Positions 9,514-18,178 of a DNA stretch of 64,000 nt are shown here, piece after piece. Numbering within the stretch: the stretch's first letter is position 1; every line of letters starts with the position of its first letter. The stretch lies in NCBI GenBank assembly GCA_040389345.1, contig JAZKAE010000009.1:4322-68321 (forward strand). The letters are read 5' to 3'. The notes below the pieces were generated by a model. It made no database searches. It was not told the origin of the DNA and worked only from the letters and a program-made list of their open reading frames with translations. The translations under genes were made by a program, and so were the position numbers. This DNA is from JAIFWN01 sp040389345 (lineage in GTDB: Bacteria > Patescibacteriota > Minisyncoccia > Phycocordibacterales > Zambryskibacteraceae).

Positions 9514-9798
9514 ATGAAGAAGGAATCAATGCTGTCGATCTATGCCCCAGACTATATCACCATCGAGGGCTCTCTCGATGATCCCGAAACCTTTGCTTCT
9601 ATCATTCATTTTGTGAATGAAGCGAAGACGCAGGTCAAAGTCCGGGTAGGTGAGGTGGTCTACTACGTCTGTCCTGGTGATTCAGTAGATCAGGTCAAGA
9701 ATCATCGTGACCATCGACACATGGTCGAAGACAGGCGACGGAGGGAGGATCGTAGGTCTGGTGATCGCAGGCAGGGTGATCGCAGACAAGACCCGTAA
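9514..9798 (+). CDS. Orphan small protein with charged Arg/Asp-rich tail
   Basis: I do not recognise this 94-residue protein. The N-terminal 60 residues look folded (YITIEGSLDDPETF, VRVGEVVYYVCPGD). From about residue 63 it becomes a repetitive tail built on DRR and RRxDRR units. A possible promoter is TTGCAT, 16 bases, TACATA near 9437-9464. A weak AGGTG lies just before the ATG, and a terminator follows, so it forms its own transcription unit between sodA and the ComEC hydrolase gene. Confidence 0.65.
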   Translation: MKKESMLSIYAPDYITIEGSLDDPETFASIIHFVNEAKTQVKVRVGEVVYYVCPGDSVDQVKNHRDHRHMVEDRRRREDRRSGDRRQGDRRQDP

Positions 9799-9812
9799 CC
9801 CGGGTCTTTTTC
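9788..9812 (+). terminator. Rho-independent terminator
   Basis: A hairpin with GACCCG/CGGGTC arms is followed by a run of T, at the end of the small tail-bearing gene. It lies directly before the -10 box of the next gene. Confidence 0.8.
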
Positions 9813-9828
9813 TTTATATAATGAATAG

Positions 9829-10686
9829 GTGAAGCTTTTCAAACGATATTGGAGGGAGTTTTTATTAGGAGCGCTTCTCATTGCGTCGGTCGCGGTGTGG
9901 ACCGCGGTGTGGCAGAAACAGCCTTCACATATTTTGCATGTGTATTTTCTTGATGTGGGCCAGGGGGACGCGATCTTTATTGATTCACCGACGCATGGAC
10001 GAATACTTTTGGACGGCGGGCCGAATGCAAAAGTGCTGACCGAGCTTGGAAAGATCATGCCTTTTGGCGATAAGCGAATAGACATAGTGATCGAGTCTCA
10101 TCCAGATTCTGATCACATCGGCGGGTTGCCCGAAGTCATATCTCGCTTTGATGTGGGAGCCTTCCTTGAGCCCGGTGTTGAATCTCCAAACAAGGTAGAT
10201 GATGAATTGCACCGGAGGATCGATGAGAAAGGCATTCCGCACCTCTTGGCCAGGCGCGGTATGGTGGTGAATTTTGGAGATGGGGTGAGGCTTGAGATAC
10301 TCTTCCCAAACACTGACGTCTCACGTTGGGAAACAAATGATGCATCGATCGTGGCGAGGCTCGTATATGGAGATGAATCTTTCCTCCTTACTGGTGACTC
10401 TACTAAGAAAGCCGAGTATATTCTTCTTGGACTTGATCCAGATATTTTAAAAAGCATCGTCTTAAAAGCGGGCCATCACGGATCACGCACTTCTACCTCG
10501 GTGCCATATGCTGAAGCTGTAGCCCCTGAATACGCGATCATCTCTGCGGGCAAGTATAATTCATATGGGCATCCGCACAAAGAAACGCTTGATACCTTGA
10601 ACAAGGTCGGGGCAAAAATTTTATCCACCGCAGAACGCGGCACGATCGAATTTGAGACGGATGGAAAAGCACTACTGCTTAAATAA
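9829..10686 (+). CDS. ComEC-type metallo-beta-lactamase hydrolase, stand-alone
   Basis: The 285-residue protein starts at GTG 9829 with one N-terminal membrane helix (about residues 11-28). The MBL fold follows with YFLDVGQGDAIFID, the metal motif SHPDSDHIGG (HxDxDH variant), LLTGDS and KAGHHGSRTS. This matches the C-terminal domain of ComEC, which is proposed to degrade one DNA strand during uptake. Here it is a separate anchored protein about 1 kb downstream of the channel gene. TATAAT at 9817-9822 is six bases before the GTG, which supports that start. Confidence 0.85.
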   Translation: MKLFKRYWREFLLGALLIASVAVWTAVWQKQPSHILHVYFLDVGQGDAIFIDSPTHGRILLDGGPNAKVLTELGKIMPFGDKRIDIVIESHPDSDHIGGLPEVISRFDVGAFLEPGVESPNKVDDELHRRIDEKGIPHLLARRGMVVNFGDGVRLEILFPNTDVSRWETNDASIVARLVYGDESFLLTGDSTKKAEYILLGLDPDILKSIVLKAGHHGSRTSTSVPYAEAVAPEYAIISAGKYNSYGHPHKETLDTLNKVGAKILSTAERGTIEFETDGKALLLK

Positions 10687-10689
10687 AAA

Positions 10690-10716
10690 TGCTCAGGCAT
10701 ACGCCTGAGCTCTGTT
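10690..10716. terminator. Bidirectional terminator
   Basis: A GCTCAGGC/GCCTGAGC hairpin is flanked by A-rich sequence on the left and T-rich sequence on the right. It serves the MBL gene on the plus strand and the small gene ending at 10716 on the minus strand. Confidence 0.8.
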
Positions 10717-10850
10717 TAGCCGATGAAACTCGGCTCGCCTTCGATCTCCTCCGCGAATTCTCGCGGTTCTTTTGTAGAGGGGAGTGACTTGACGAGCAAG
10801 CCGAGGAAAAGTCCGATGACTACGGCTGTGACGACAGGTGACTTCTTCAT
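10716..10850 (-). CDS. Small single-span membrane protein
   Basis: This 44-residue protein starts MKKSPVVTAVV, has one membrane helix (about residues 4-20) and ends in an acidic segment (EFAEEIEGEPSF). The start at 10850 is preferred to the longer frame from 10913 because GGAGG sits four bases upstream. I recognise no family. It is one of the SD-led orphan genes of this window and has its own terminator. Confidence 0.6.
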   Translation of the reverse strand: MKKSPVVTAVVIGLFLGLLVKSLPSTKEPREFAEEIEGEPSFIG

Positions 10851-10938
10851 GCGCCTCCGGGTGAATTGTTCAAGCTCTGCAATTGTAATATCACGCTTTA
10901 TATAAACAATCAAAACAAAAACTGGCCGGAGCCAGTTT

Positions 10939-11181
10939 TTAGATGATACCTGCTTTTTTGAGGACTGAGTGCGCTCCTCGCTTTTGGATAGTCTTGATCG
11001 CTTTGGTCGAGAGGGTGAGAGTGATAGTTTTCTTCAATTCAGGGATGTAGATCCTCTTTTTCTGAAGATTAGTATACTTTCGGGCCATTCCGGTTGGGTT
11101 GAACTGGGTAGCACGAGTCCTGTTGGAGTAGCCTCCACCCATCATTGAGCCCTTTTTGGTTACCGGACAAATCTTTGCCAT
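10939..11181 (-). CDS. rpmB: 50S ribosomal protein L28
   Basis: The 80-residue protein starts MAKICPVTKKGSMMGGGYSN, close to the L28 consensus (C-x-TGK-G-x-N-x-S-N/R). Its C-terminal half contains RIYIPELKKTITLTLSTKAIKTI. It is a single gene with a short upstream region (TAGGAT nine bases before the start), divergent from the site-2 protease gene. Confidence 0.9.
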   Translation of the reverse strand: MAKICPVTKKGSMMGGGYSNRTRATQFNPTGMARKYTNLQKKRIYIPELKKTITLTLSTKAIKTIQKRGAHSVLKKAGII

Positions 11182-11236
11182 AGTCGGGATATCCTACCAT
11201 ATAAACATAAACAAGCAACTGATATACTGTCTCTCA

Positions 11237-11854
11237 ATGGAGATCACTTTTGTCTTTCAAATCGCCATCCTCATCATGTCTGTCGTGATCCACGAGGTTA
11301 GCCATGGGTATATGGCGAACTACTTGGGGGACCCGACTGCAAAGCTTCAAGGCAGGCTCACTCTCAATCCGTTGAAGCACCTCGATCCGGTCGGGTCATT
11401 TCTTGTACCGGCGGTTGCCTATTTTACGGGCGGTTTCATCTTTGGCTGGGCAAAGCCTGTCCCATACAATCCATATAACTTGAAGCCTGGCAGGTGGCCT
11501 GAAGCACTCGTCGCGCTTGCTGGCCCGGCCTCAAACCTCTTTGTAGCTATTGTGTTTGGCTCTTTTCTGCGATTTTCCTTGAGTCACGGGATAGGAAACC
11601 AAGGATTCGTCGACATCACAGCAATGATCGTCTTAGTAAACCTCGTGCTTATGGTCTTTAATCTTGTCCCCCTGCCTCCCCTGGATGGGTCTAAGCTCCT
11701 TTTTGCTCTGTTTCCAGAGAAAATGTATGAAATGCGGGGCTTTTTTGAGAGATACGGGTTTATCTTGGTCCTCCTCTTTATTTTTTATGCCTGGGGGTTC
11801 GTTTCTCCGGTTGTGGGTCATCTCTTTAGGCTATTGACGGGGCTCAGCCTATAG
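11237..11854 (+). CDS. Site-2 protease family (M50) membrane metallopeptidase
   Basis: The 205-residue polytopic membrane protein carries HEVSHG (HExxH zinc motif) in the first helix and NLVPLPPLDG in a later helix, which supplies the third metal ligand. GWAKPVPYNPYNL is the conserved loop between them. These small S2P proteases cut membrane substrates within the bilayer. The start at 11237 follows TATACT by eight bases and matches the usual N-terminus; an in-frame extension to 11156 overlaps rpmB and is not used. rpsL begins 19 bp downstream. Confidence 0.9.
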   Translation: MEITFVFQIAILIMSVVIHEVSHGYMANYLGDPTAKLQGRLTLNPLKHLDPVGSFLVPAVAYFTGGFIFGWAKPVPYNPYNLKPGRWPEALVALAGPASNLFVAIVFGSFLRFSLSHGIGNQGFVDITAMIVLVNLVLMVFNLVPLPPLDGSKLLFALFPEKMYEMRGFFERYGFILVLLFIFYAWGFVSPVVGHLFRLLTGLSL

Positions 11855-11872
11855 GCTAAAGTAGAAGCCCTA

Positions 11873-12286
11873 ATGTCAACGATAAATCAGTTGGTTAAGC
11901 GAAAGCGATCCAAAACCGCCAGGAAGTCCAAGGCGGTCGCTTTGACGACGGGGTTTAATACCATCAAGAACCGCCCGGTCTCTTTCAACTCTCCCTTCAA
12001 GCGAGGTGTGTGCACGAAAGTGACCACAAAGACCCCAAAGAAACCTAACTCTGCTATCCGAAAGATCGCCCGTGTTCGCCTCTCAAACGGCAAGGAAGTG
12101 ACCGCCTACATCCCAGGAATGGGCCACAACCTCCAGGAGCACTCAGTAGTGGTTATCCGCGGAGGACGTGTAAAGGACCTCGGAGTCCGCTACACCATCG
12201 TTCGAGGCCTCCTCGATGCTCAGGGAGTAGACAAGCGACGCCAGTCTCGAAGTCGATACGGGGCTAAGCGACCTAAAGCAAAATAA
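11873..12286 (+). CDS. rpsL: 30S ribosomal protein S12
   Basis: The 137-residue decoding-site protein starts MSTINQLVKRKRS and contains KKPNSAIRK, the functional loop where streptomycin-resistance changes occur elsewhere, and GGRVKDLGVRYT. It is the first gene of the str operon (rpsL-rpsG-fusA). A TAAAGT ten bases upstream would give a leader of a few bases. No SD is present. Confidence 0.97.
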   Translation: MSTINQLVKRKRSKTARKSKAVALTTGFNTIKNRPVSFNSPFKRGVCTKVTTKTPKKPNSAIRKIARVRLSNGKEVTAYIPGMGHNLQEHSVVVIRGGRVKDLGVRYTIVRGLLDAQGVDKRRQSRSRYGAKRPKAK

Positions 12287-12313
12287 TCTGCGAGTTTACG
12301 AGCAATAAAACAA

Positions 12314-12784
12314 ATGAGAAGAAAACTTAAATCAAAACCAGCGATCGTCCCAGATTCAGTCTATGAATCAGAAAAGGTCGCCAAGTTCATCAACTACACG
12401 ATGCTTGAAGGCAAGAAGACCACTGCTCGCGCAGTCGTCTATAGAGCTCTCGATACTATAAAAGAAACAGCCAAAGTAAAGGATCCTCTGGAGCTTTTTG
12501 AACTCGCTCTCAAGAATACGGGCCCTACTATGGAAGTTCGAAGCCGACGAGTCGGAGGTGCCAACTACCAGATCCCCAGAGAAGTTCGCCCAGAACGACG
12601 CCAGCAGCTCTCCATGAAATGGATCATCGACGCAGCTCGTTCAAAGAAAGGCAAGCCAATGCACGAGAAGCTCGCCGAAGAGATCATCGCAGCTTCAAAC
12701 AATGAAGGAGAAGCAGTGAAGAAGCGCGAGAACACTCACAAGATGGCGGAAGCCAACAAGGCCTTCGCTCACTTCGCTTGGTAA
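12314..12784 (+). CDS. rpsG: 30S ribosomal protein S7
   Basis: The 156-residue protein nucleates the head of the 30S subunit. It contains VRSRRVGGANYQIPREV and the C-terminal HKMAEANKAFAHF. The length matches the family. It lies 27 bp after rpsL, and a weak hairpin follows before fusA. Confidence 0.97.
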   Translation: MRRKLKSKPAIVPDSVYESEKVAKFINYTMLEGKKTTARAVVYRALDTIKETAKVKDPLELFELALKNTGPTMEVRSRRVGGANYQIPREVRPERRQQLSMKWIIDAARSKKGKPMHEKLAEEIIAASNNEGEAVKKRENTHKMAEANKAFAHFAW

Positions 12785-12798
12785 TTTTCGTCGGTTGA

Positions 12799-12822
12799 GT
12801 CCGGAAATGTTCCGGATTTGTT
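12799..12822 (+). terminator. Weak terminator or attenuator between rpsG and fusA
   Basis: TCCGGAA and TTCCGGA form a short stem followed by TTTGTTTG. The T run is interrupted, so it may only reduce read-through into fusA. Confidence 0.5.
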
Positions 12823-12853
12823 TGTATATAAAAATTAAAATTATTTAACATTT

Positions 12854-15022
12854 ATGGAGAGAGATTATCCACTTGAGAGGGTCAGAAACTTCGGGATCGT
12901 CGCCCACGTCGACGCGGGCAAGACCACGACGTCTGAGCGCGTGCTCTTTTACACTGGAGCCCAGCACAAGATCGGGGAAGTGCATGAAGGAGAGACCACC
13001 ACAGACTGGATGGAACAGGAGCGAGAACGAGGTATCACTATCACTGCGGCTGCTATTACCTGTTTCTGGGGACCAAGCTACCTTGCAGATGCTGAGCGAG
13101 CTAAGAAGGAACGAAAGTATCGCTTCAATGTCATCGACACTCCTGGGCACATCGACTTCACCGTGGAAGTGAAGCGCTCACTCCGCGTGCTTGACGGAGC
13201 CGTCGTCGTCTTTGACGGCGTGGCCGGAGTGGAACCTCAATCTGAGACCAACTGGCGCTATGCAGAAGAAGCGCACGTGCCTCGCATCTGCTTCATCAAC
13301 AAGCTCGACCGAACAGGGGCATCATTCGAGCGCTCATATAAATCAATCCTCGACCGACTCTCAAAGAAAGCTGTCCGACTCCAGATCCCTATTGGAGAAG
13401 AGGATGCGCATGATGGAGTGATCGACCTCCTCAAGATGAAGGCCTACTACTTCGAAGGCAACATGGGTAACCAGGTTATCGAAAAGGAGATTCCGGATGC
13501 CTACAAGGCTGATGCAGAGAAGTATCGCGGAGAATTGATCGAACGCATTGTTGAGAACGATGAGGCGCTTATGAACGCGTACCTCGAGGGCAAGGAGATC
13601 GACATCGCGGTCCTAAAGGAAAACCTCAGAAAGGCGGTGATCGACAACAAGATCTTCCCAGTTATGGCCGGGTCAGCCTTGAAGAACAAAGGAGTACAGC
13701 TTGTGCTCGACGCCGTCGTCGACTACCTCCCATCTCCGCTTGATATCCCTCCTATCACAGGCATTGATCCAAATACCGGACTTGAGATACAGAGACACGC
13801 ATCAGACGCAGAGCCTTTCTCAGCCCTTGCCTTCAAGCTCCAGGCAGACCCATTCGTCGGACAGCTGACCTTCTTCCGTGTCTATTCAGGAACCATCGAA
13901 TCAGGCTCATACATATACAATTCAACTACAGGGCAGAAAGAGCGCCTCGGGCGCATCGTCCGCCTCCAAGCAGATCAGAGAGAAGAAGTGAAGAAAGTGT
14001 TCGCCGGAGAGATTGCCGCAGCCGTAGGACTCAAGGATGCAAAGACCTCACATACATTCTGTGACGAAGCCAATCCAATTATCCTCGACCAGATCACCTT
14101 CCCAGAACCGGTTATCTCCCTTCGTATCGAACCAAAGACCAAGGCCGATCAAGAGAAAATGGGTCTCGCTCTCAAGCGTCTCTCAGATGAAGATCCAACC
14201 TTCCGCATCAAGTCTGACCAAGATACCGGAGAGACAGTCATCATGGGTATGGGTGAACTTCACCTTGAGATCATCGTTGACCGCATGAAAAGAGAATTCA
14301 GCGTGGAAGCTAACGTTGGCAAGCCTCAGGTGTCGTACAAGGAAACCATCCAAGGCGAAGCAGAAGTTGAGAACAAATATATCAAGCAGACCGGAGGAAA
14401 GGGTCAGTATGGCCACGTCAAGATCAAGATCAAGCCTCTGCCAGAGTATGATCCAGAAGAAAAGGTTCCAAAGAACGCTCATCGAGAAGAAGGATTTGAA
14501 TTTATCGACAATATTAAAGGAGGAGTTATTCCTCAGGAGTTCATCCCAGCCGTGGAGAAGGGAATCAAGGAAGCAATGGAGCGAGGAATCCTCGCCGGCT
14601 ACAAGATGACCGACATCTCGGCAGAATTGAATTTCGGTTCATACCACGATGTGGACTCCTCTGAAATCGCCTACAAGATCGCCGCATCACAGGCATTCCA
14701 AGAAGCAGCTCGAAGGGCAAAGCCTGTAATACTTGAGCCGATCATGAAAGTTGAAGTAGTGGTCCCAGAGAAGTTCATGGGAGACATCACTGGAAACCTC
14801 AGTGGTAAGCGTGGACAGATCGAGGCTATGGAAGATCGCAATGAATTGAAAGTCATCCGAGCCATGGTCCCATTGTCTGAGATGTTCGGATACGTCACGA
14901 ACCTCCGTTCGATGACTGAAGGCCGTGGATCAAGCACCATGGAGTTCGATCACTACGCGGTTGTTCCTACGAACGTGGCCACAACCATTATCGAACAACG
15001 AACTGGAGTCAAAGCCGCGTAA
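12854..15022 (+). CDS. fusA: Elongation factor G
   Basis: The 722-residue GTPase drives translocation. It shows AHVDAGKTT (G1), the switch region with RGITITAAA (G2), DTPGHIDFT (G3), NKLDR (G4) and a G5 SALKN region, followed by domains II-V ending in the usual C-terminal region. The start MERDYPLERVRNFGIVAHVDAG is the family form. It is the third gene of the str operon but sits behind its own AT-rich upstream segment, and it is not followed by tuf, which is 3.4 kb downstream. Confidence 0.98.
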   Translation: MERDYPLERVRNFGIVAHVDAGKTTTSERVLFYTGAQHKIGEVHEGETTTDWMEQERERGITITAAAITCFWGPSYLADAERAKKERKYRFNVIDTPGHIDFTVEVKRSLRVLDGAVVVFDGVAGVEPQSETNWRYAEEAHVPRICFINKLDRTGASFERSYKSILDRLSKKAVRLQIPIGEEDAHDGVIDLLKMKAYYFEGNMGNQVIEKEIPDAYKADAEKYRGELIERIVENDEALMNAYLEGKEIDIAVLKENLRKAVIDNKIFPVMAGSALKNKGVQLVLDAVVDYLPSPLDIPPITGIDPNTGLEIQRHASDAEPFSALAFKLQADPFVGQLTFFRVYSGTIESGSYIYNSTTGQKERLGRIVRLQADQREEVKKVFAGEIAAAVGLKDAKTSHTFCDEANPIILDQITFPEPVISLRIEPKTKADQEKMGLALKRLSDEDPTFRIKSDQDTGETVIMGMGELHLEIIVDRMKREFSVEANVGKPQVSYKETIQGEAEVENKYIKQTGGKGQYGHVKIKIKPLPEYDPEEKVPKNAHREEGFEFIDNIKGGVIPQEFIPAVEKGIKEAMERGILAGYKMTDISAELNFGSYHDVDSSEIAYKIAASQAFQEAARRAKPVILEPIMKVEVVVPEKFMGDITGNLSGKRGQIEAMEDRNELKVIRAMVPLSEMFGYVTNLRSMTEGRGSSTMEFDHYAVVPTNVATTIIEQRTGVKAA

Positions 15023-15043
15023 CCCAAGAAATTTTGAAACTTC

Positions 15044-15070
15044 AAAAGCCCCACTTGGGGCTTTTGTGTT
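15044..15070 (+). terminator. Rho-independent terminator after fusA
   Basis: AAAAGCCCC and GGGGCTTTT arms with a four-base loop are followed by TGTGTT. Confidence 0.85.
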
Positions 15071-15094
15071 ATATTTAGTCCAATAATTTCTGCT

Positions 15095-16945
15095 ATGGAA
15101 TCTTTTAAGTCGCAAGAAAATACAACCCCAGAGGAGATAGTTCCACCTCTAGATCATGGAGAACCTTCGTCAACGGAAGAAAGGTATTTGAATTATGCAT
15201 GGTCAACTTTGAACAGGCCCCTTCATGAGGAGGACTTGGCTGGAGAAGAACAGTGGCTTGAACAGCTGAGACTATCCTCGGTGGTTCAACAATCTTCGAA
15301 AATGCTAGACAGAATAGAAGATCGTCTCGACTTAATACGAGATCTAAAGACTCACGAAGGAGCGTCTCCGGTAGAAGAGAAAAAAGACTTCAAGATCTTA
15401 GTGCCTCGGCCTCGACCCACTGCGCACAGAAGCATGTGGGAAAAATTGATGGGAAAGAAACCCCCTGTAGAAGAAGTGGAGAAGAAAGAAGAAACCGAGC
15501 AAGATTTTACTGCAGAAGAAGAGGAAGTGAAGAAGGAGATAGAGGCTACTCCCGAACCTGAGAGGGAAAAGATAGGCTTTGGACTCAACCGCATAGGATT
15601 TAGTATTGAAGAGAAAAAGAATAGGATGCTCGCAGGATTCTTTAACCCAGATAACCAAATAATGCTCGGGAGCAAGGATGGAGCTGTGTATAAATGGAGT
15701 GCTGCTGTTAGAGATTCTTTTAATAAAGATGCAGAAGCAGCCTATCAAAAGGGGATAGATGCAAAGCACGGGAAAACTGCCCATATATCGAATGCCGCAT
15801 CACTTTTTGGGAACGTGATGAAATATGGGCGCATTGCTATGGATTTCGGAGGCAACATCATCGGCTCGCCTCTGCGAGGTGTGATGGCTATCGGAGCGGC
15901 AGTAGCTCGAGGAGGGGATGCAGCGTTTGAGGTTCGCACGGAGAATGAAGAAGTAAAAAATAAAACTCGAGTGGCAGATCTCAAATCAGCGGAAGAAGAG
16001 GCATATAAGGTGCTTGATATAGCTGAAGCCGAGTCCGGAGGCAGGGCGGTAAGCGCAGAAGATCTTAAAAATGCCTACAGAAAAAGATTGCCTGCGGACC
16101 TTATGCAAAGAATAGGGAAGTTGAATCCGGCTGAAGCAAATTCATTTATGCAAAGCATCTTGAACATGGAAGTCGAGAAAACGCTCGAAGGATTGAACAA
16201 AAAGATCACTAAGATCGAGCATGATCCCAAACTCACGAAATCACAAAAGGATCTAAAGACCGAAGCTTTGCTCTCCAAACAAGAAAAAATGCTCACCGAG
16301 CTCGACAAGATAGTCACTCAGTATGGAACTGTCGATGAGCTTGCTATGGTTGCCCGCTATGCACGCTTTGCAGGGAAGACCGCGGTAGCAGCGGCGACGA
16401 TCGAAACAATAGGAACCTCCCTTTATCGGCTATGGGATAAGTTGGCAGACGTCCAGGCAGTAGCAATGGAAACTCGAGCAGATGTCTCAGTCGATACCTT
16501 ACCGCATGCAGCTGTGGTCGAAGCAGCCCCTGAAGCGGTGCATATCGATAGTACTGGAGGAGAGGTTCACGCGCCTCTCGAAGTCACCTCAAAGCCGACC
16601 TACACGGTCTCGGATCTCATCAAAGAAAAATTAGAAAAGGTTCAGAGCTTGGGGGAACGACCTACTATCGCTCATACCCCTGAAGTTTCGGTTGAGGCGA
16701 ACGCAGCTCCGCTTTCTGAGGTCCCACCTCTTCACTTTGATCCCGTGTCTAATGTATCACTTGAGGCCTTTGCATCACTGGATCCAGCACATACCACGGT
16801 AATGGAGGCTATGAACAAGATCGCCGATGCTGGTGCAGAGGGAGAATCAGTCAAGGCGGCTCTTGCGCTTGATGGCTTGAAGCCCACAGATGCTGAGCTT
16901 GGCATGACCATTCAGGATTTCCTTAGATCCCGAGGAGCGAGATAG
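15095..16945 (+). CDS. Large lineage-specific protein of unknown function
   Basis: I do not recognise this 616-residue protein. Residues 1-180 are highly charged, with Glu/Lys-rich stretches (EEVEKKEE, AEEEEVKKE) typical of disordered or coiled regions. Residues about 245-285 contain a Gly/Ala-rich hydrophobic segment (FGGNIIGSPLRGVMAIG). Residues about 340-410 are probable coiled coil (LNKKITKIEHD, LLSKQEKMLTEL). A second hydrophobic Ala-rich segment (TAVAAATIETIG) follows, then a Pro/Ala-rich acidic region and an MTIQDFLRSRGAR end. There is no signal peptide. The two glycine-rich hydrophobic stretches could contact membrane. It stands alone between two terminated units. Confidence 0.75.
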   Translation: MESFKSQENTTPEEIVPPLDHGEPSSTEERYLNYAWSTLNRPLHEEDLAGEEQWLEQLRLSSVVQQSSKMLDRIEDRLDLIRDLKTHEGASPVEEKKDFKILVPRPRPTAHRSMWEKLMGKKPPVEEVEKKEETEQDFTAEEEEVKKEIEATPEPEREKIGFGLNRIGFSIEEKKNRMLAGFFNPDNQIMLGSKDGAVYKWSAAVRDSFNKDAEAAYQKGIDAKHGKTAHISNAASLFGNVMKYGRIAMDFGGNIIGSPLRGVMAIGAAVARGGDAAFEVRTENEEVKNKTRVADLKSAEEEAYKVLDIAEAESGGRAVSAEDLKNAYRKRLPADLMQRIGKLNPAEANSFMQSILNMEVEKTLEGLNKKITKIEHDPKLTKSQKDLKTEALLSKQEKMLTELDKIVTQYGTVDELAMVARYARFAGKTAVAAATIETIGTSLYRLWDKLADVQAVAMETRADVSVDTLPHAAVVEAAPEAVHIDSTGGEVHAPLEVTSKPTYTVSDLIKEKLEKVQSLGERPTIAHTPEVSVEANAAPLSEVPPLHFDPVSNVSLEAFASLDPAHTTVMEAMNKIADAGAEGESVKAALALDGLKPTDAELGMTIQDFLRSRGAR

Positions 16946-16957
16946 AGGAGGTAGTCC

Positions 16958-16986
16958 TTGACTTTTAATACACAGTGTGATACTAT
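16958..16986 (+). promoter_or_regulatory. -35/-10 promoter of an SD-led orphan gene
   Basis: TTGACT (16958-16963), 17 bases, TACTAT (16981-16986). The 13-mer CCTTGACTTTTAA here is repeated exactly at the promoter of the other high-GC orphan gene (27768-27780). Confidence 0.75.
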
Positions 16987-17036
16987 ACTGATAGTTGTTA
17001 TTTTAAACCCTTCCCCGGCAATAGCCAGAGGCGCAC

Positions 17037-17732
17037 GTGACGTCAGTCAAAGGTAAGTTCAAGGAGCCCGTCGAGATCGAGGCAAATTTCGCCCGGTCTG
17101 GCCAGAATGTCCTCGGATACGCCAACTTGTTTGGTGTTCTGATGACCATTACGGCAACTCCCGACGGACTCGTCGCATTCCAGGGCCAGAAGTACCTCGT
17201 GCGCCTTGACGGCGAGTTCAAGTACGACACTGGGCCGATGACCGGCTCGGCGACTGGTACGATCCTCCGCAAGGCGGGTAGCGCTATCGCGACCGAGGTG
17301 GCCGAGTTCACGGAGTCGGAAGACGTCGAGTACACGGACATCGATCTCGAGTTCATGCGTGGTCGAAATACCACGACGGGCGCGGATCAGTGGGAGTGCC
17401 GTCTCTACGACAAGACGACCGAGGTCACCACCCTCTACGTCGCCGACAAGTACGCAGGTATCCAGCCCCGCATGAACGGCGAGCACTATGCGTGCATCTT
17501 CGGACGAAAGCTCTATCGGAGCCCAGATGGCAAGTTCATCATCCAGCTGGTCGAGCTCGTCGAACGCTTCAACCCCGAGGTTCCAGCCGAACGCCGTCGT
17601 GTACGTCGTAATCGATTGACCCGGGCGCAGATCCGATCCTCGAGCGCAGGGCGCCGCAAGCAGGCCGAGGACAAGAAGAAGGGGAAGGCAAAGAAGGATA
17701 CGCGCGGCCGGGGCAACCGAGCTGCTGCCTGA
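17037..17732 (+). CDS. Orphan cytosolic protein with basic C-terminal tail, high GC
   Basis: I do not recognise this 231-residue protein. Residues 1-170 look like a compact mixed domain (GYANLFGVLMTITATPDGLVAF reversed as strands; IDLEFMRGRNT; YACIFGRKLYR). From about residue 185 it is strongly basic (RRRVRRNR, RRKQAEDKKKGKAKK), suggesting nucleic acid contact. It starts at GTG 17037 with AGAGG five bases upstream, and it has a normal promoter and a strong terminator. Its base composition and codon choice are clearly more GC-rich than the flanking genes, which fits transfer or different selection. Confidence 0.75.
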   Translation: MTSVKGKFKEPVEIEANFARSGQNVLGYANLFGVLMTITATPDGLVAFQGQKYLVRLDGEFKYDTGPMTGSATGTILRKAGSAIATEVAEFTESEDVEYTDIDLEFMRGRNTTTGADQWECRLYDKTTEVTTLYVADKYAGIQPRMNGEHYACIFGRKLYRSPDGKFIIQLVELVERFNPEVPAERRRVRRNRLTRAQIRSSSAGRRKQAEDKKKGKAKKDTRGRGNRAAA

Positions 17733-17739
17733 CACACCA

Positions 17740-17795
17740 CCCCGCAGGGTACGAGACGAAAAGTCCCGTACTCCTGCGGGGCTTTTCTTTTATAT
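17740..17795 (+). terminator. Strong long-stem terminator
   Basis: CCCCGCAGG pairs with CCTGCGGGG, and a second GTAC-type stem lies inside the loop. A T-rich tract follows. Confidence 0.85.
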
Positions 17796-17848
17796 AGAGT
17801 TTGAGTAGAGTAGTCGCCAGACCACCTAACCTAACCCGCGAGGTACAA

Positions 17849-18178
17849 ATGTACGATGGACCTGACGAAGTTTCTAACTACACGGGCGTTTCTGACTGCG
17901 GTGCCATGCCGGGCCAAACTCCCAAGCTGAATCCGGGACCAAGCCAGAATGAATTCGAGGACATGTATGACTTCTTTCGGGAAGAACCGCAGCTTCAGGG
18001 CGTCGTAGGTTCTGCCTTCGACCGATCGGAAGTCTGCCGTTCCCGCACTCGTGAGGAAGATGTTCGGATAGTGAATGGCCGTTTGGCTGCCGCTGGATAT
18101 GATTTTGAGATCCTCGGTGATGAACCTGGACAGCCCTGGGATAACCAATCCCTTATGTTCCGTCGCCGAGAGCCCTAG
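17849..18178 (+). CDS. Orphan small protein
   Basis: The 109-residue product is not recognised. It begins MYDGPDEVSNY, has a Pro/Gly-rich first third (PGQTPKLNPGPS) and a helical segment (EFEDMYDFFREEP), and ends RRREP. The start at 17849 is chosen because GAGGT lies four bases upstream; an upstream in-frame start at 17801 has no SD. The 3-prime end and terminator are repeated on the far side of the gap at 18210, so the terminal sequence varies between the two assembled copies. Confidence 0.6.
   Translation: MYDGPDEVSNYTGVSDCGAMPGQTPKLNPGPSQNEFEDMYDFFREEPQLQGVVGSAFDRSEVCRSRTREEDVRIVNGRLAAAGYDFEILGDEPGQPWDNQSLMFRRREP

Noticed and set aside
17043..17735. Minus-strand open frame of 230 codons opposite the orphan gene at 17037
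   Set aside because: The GC-rich region leaves several frames open. The plus strand has the promoter, SD and terminator; the minus strand has none in suitable positions.
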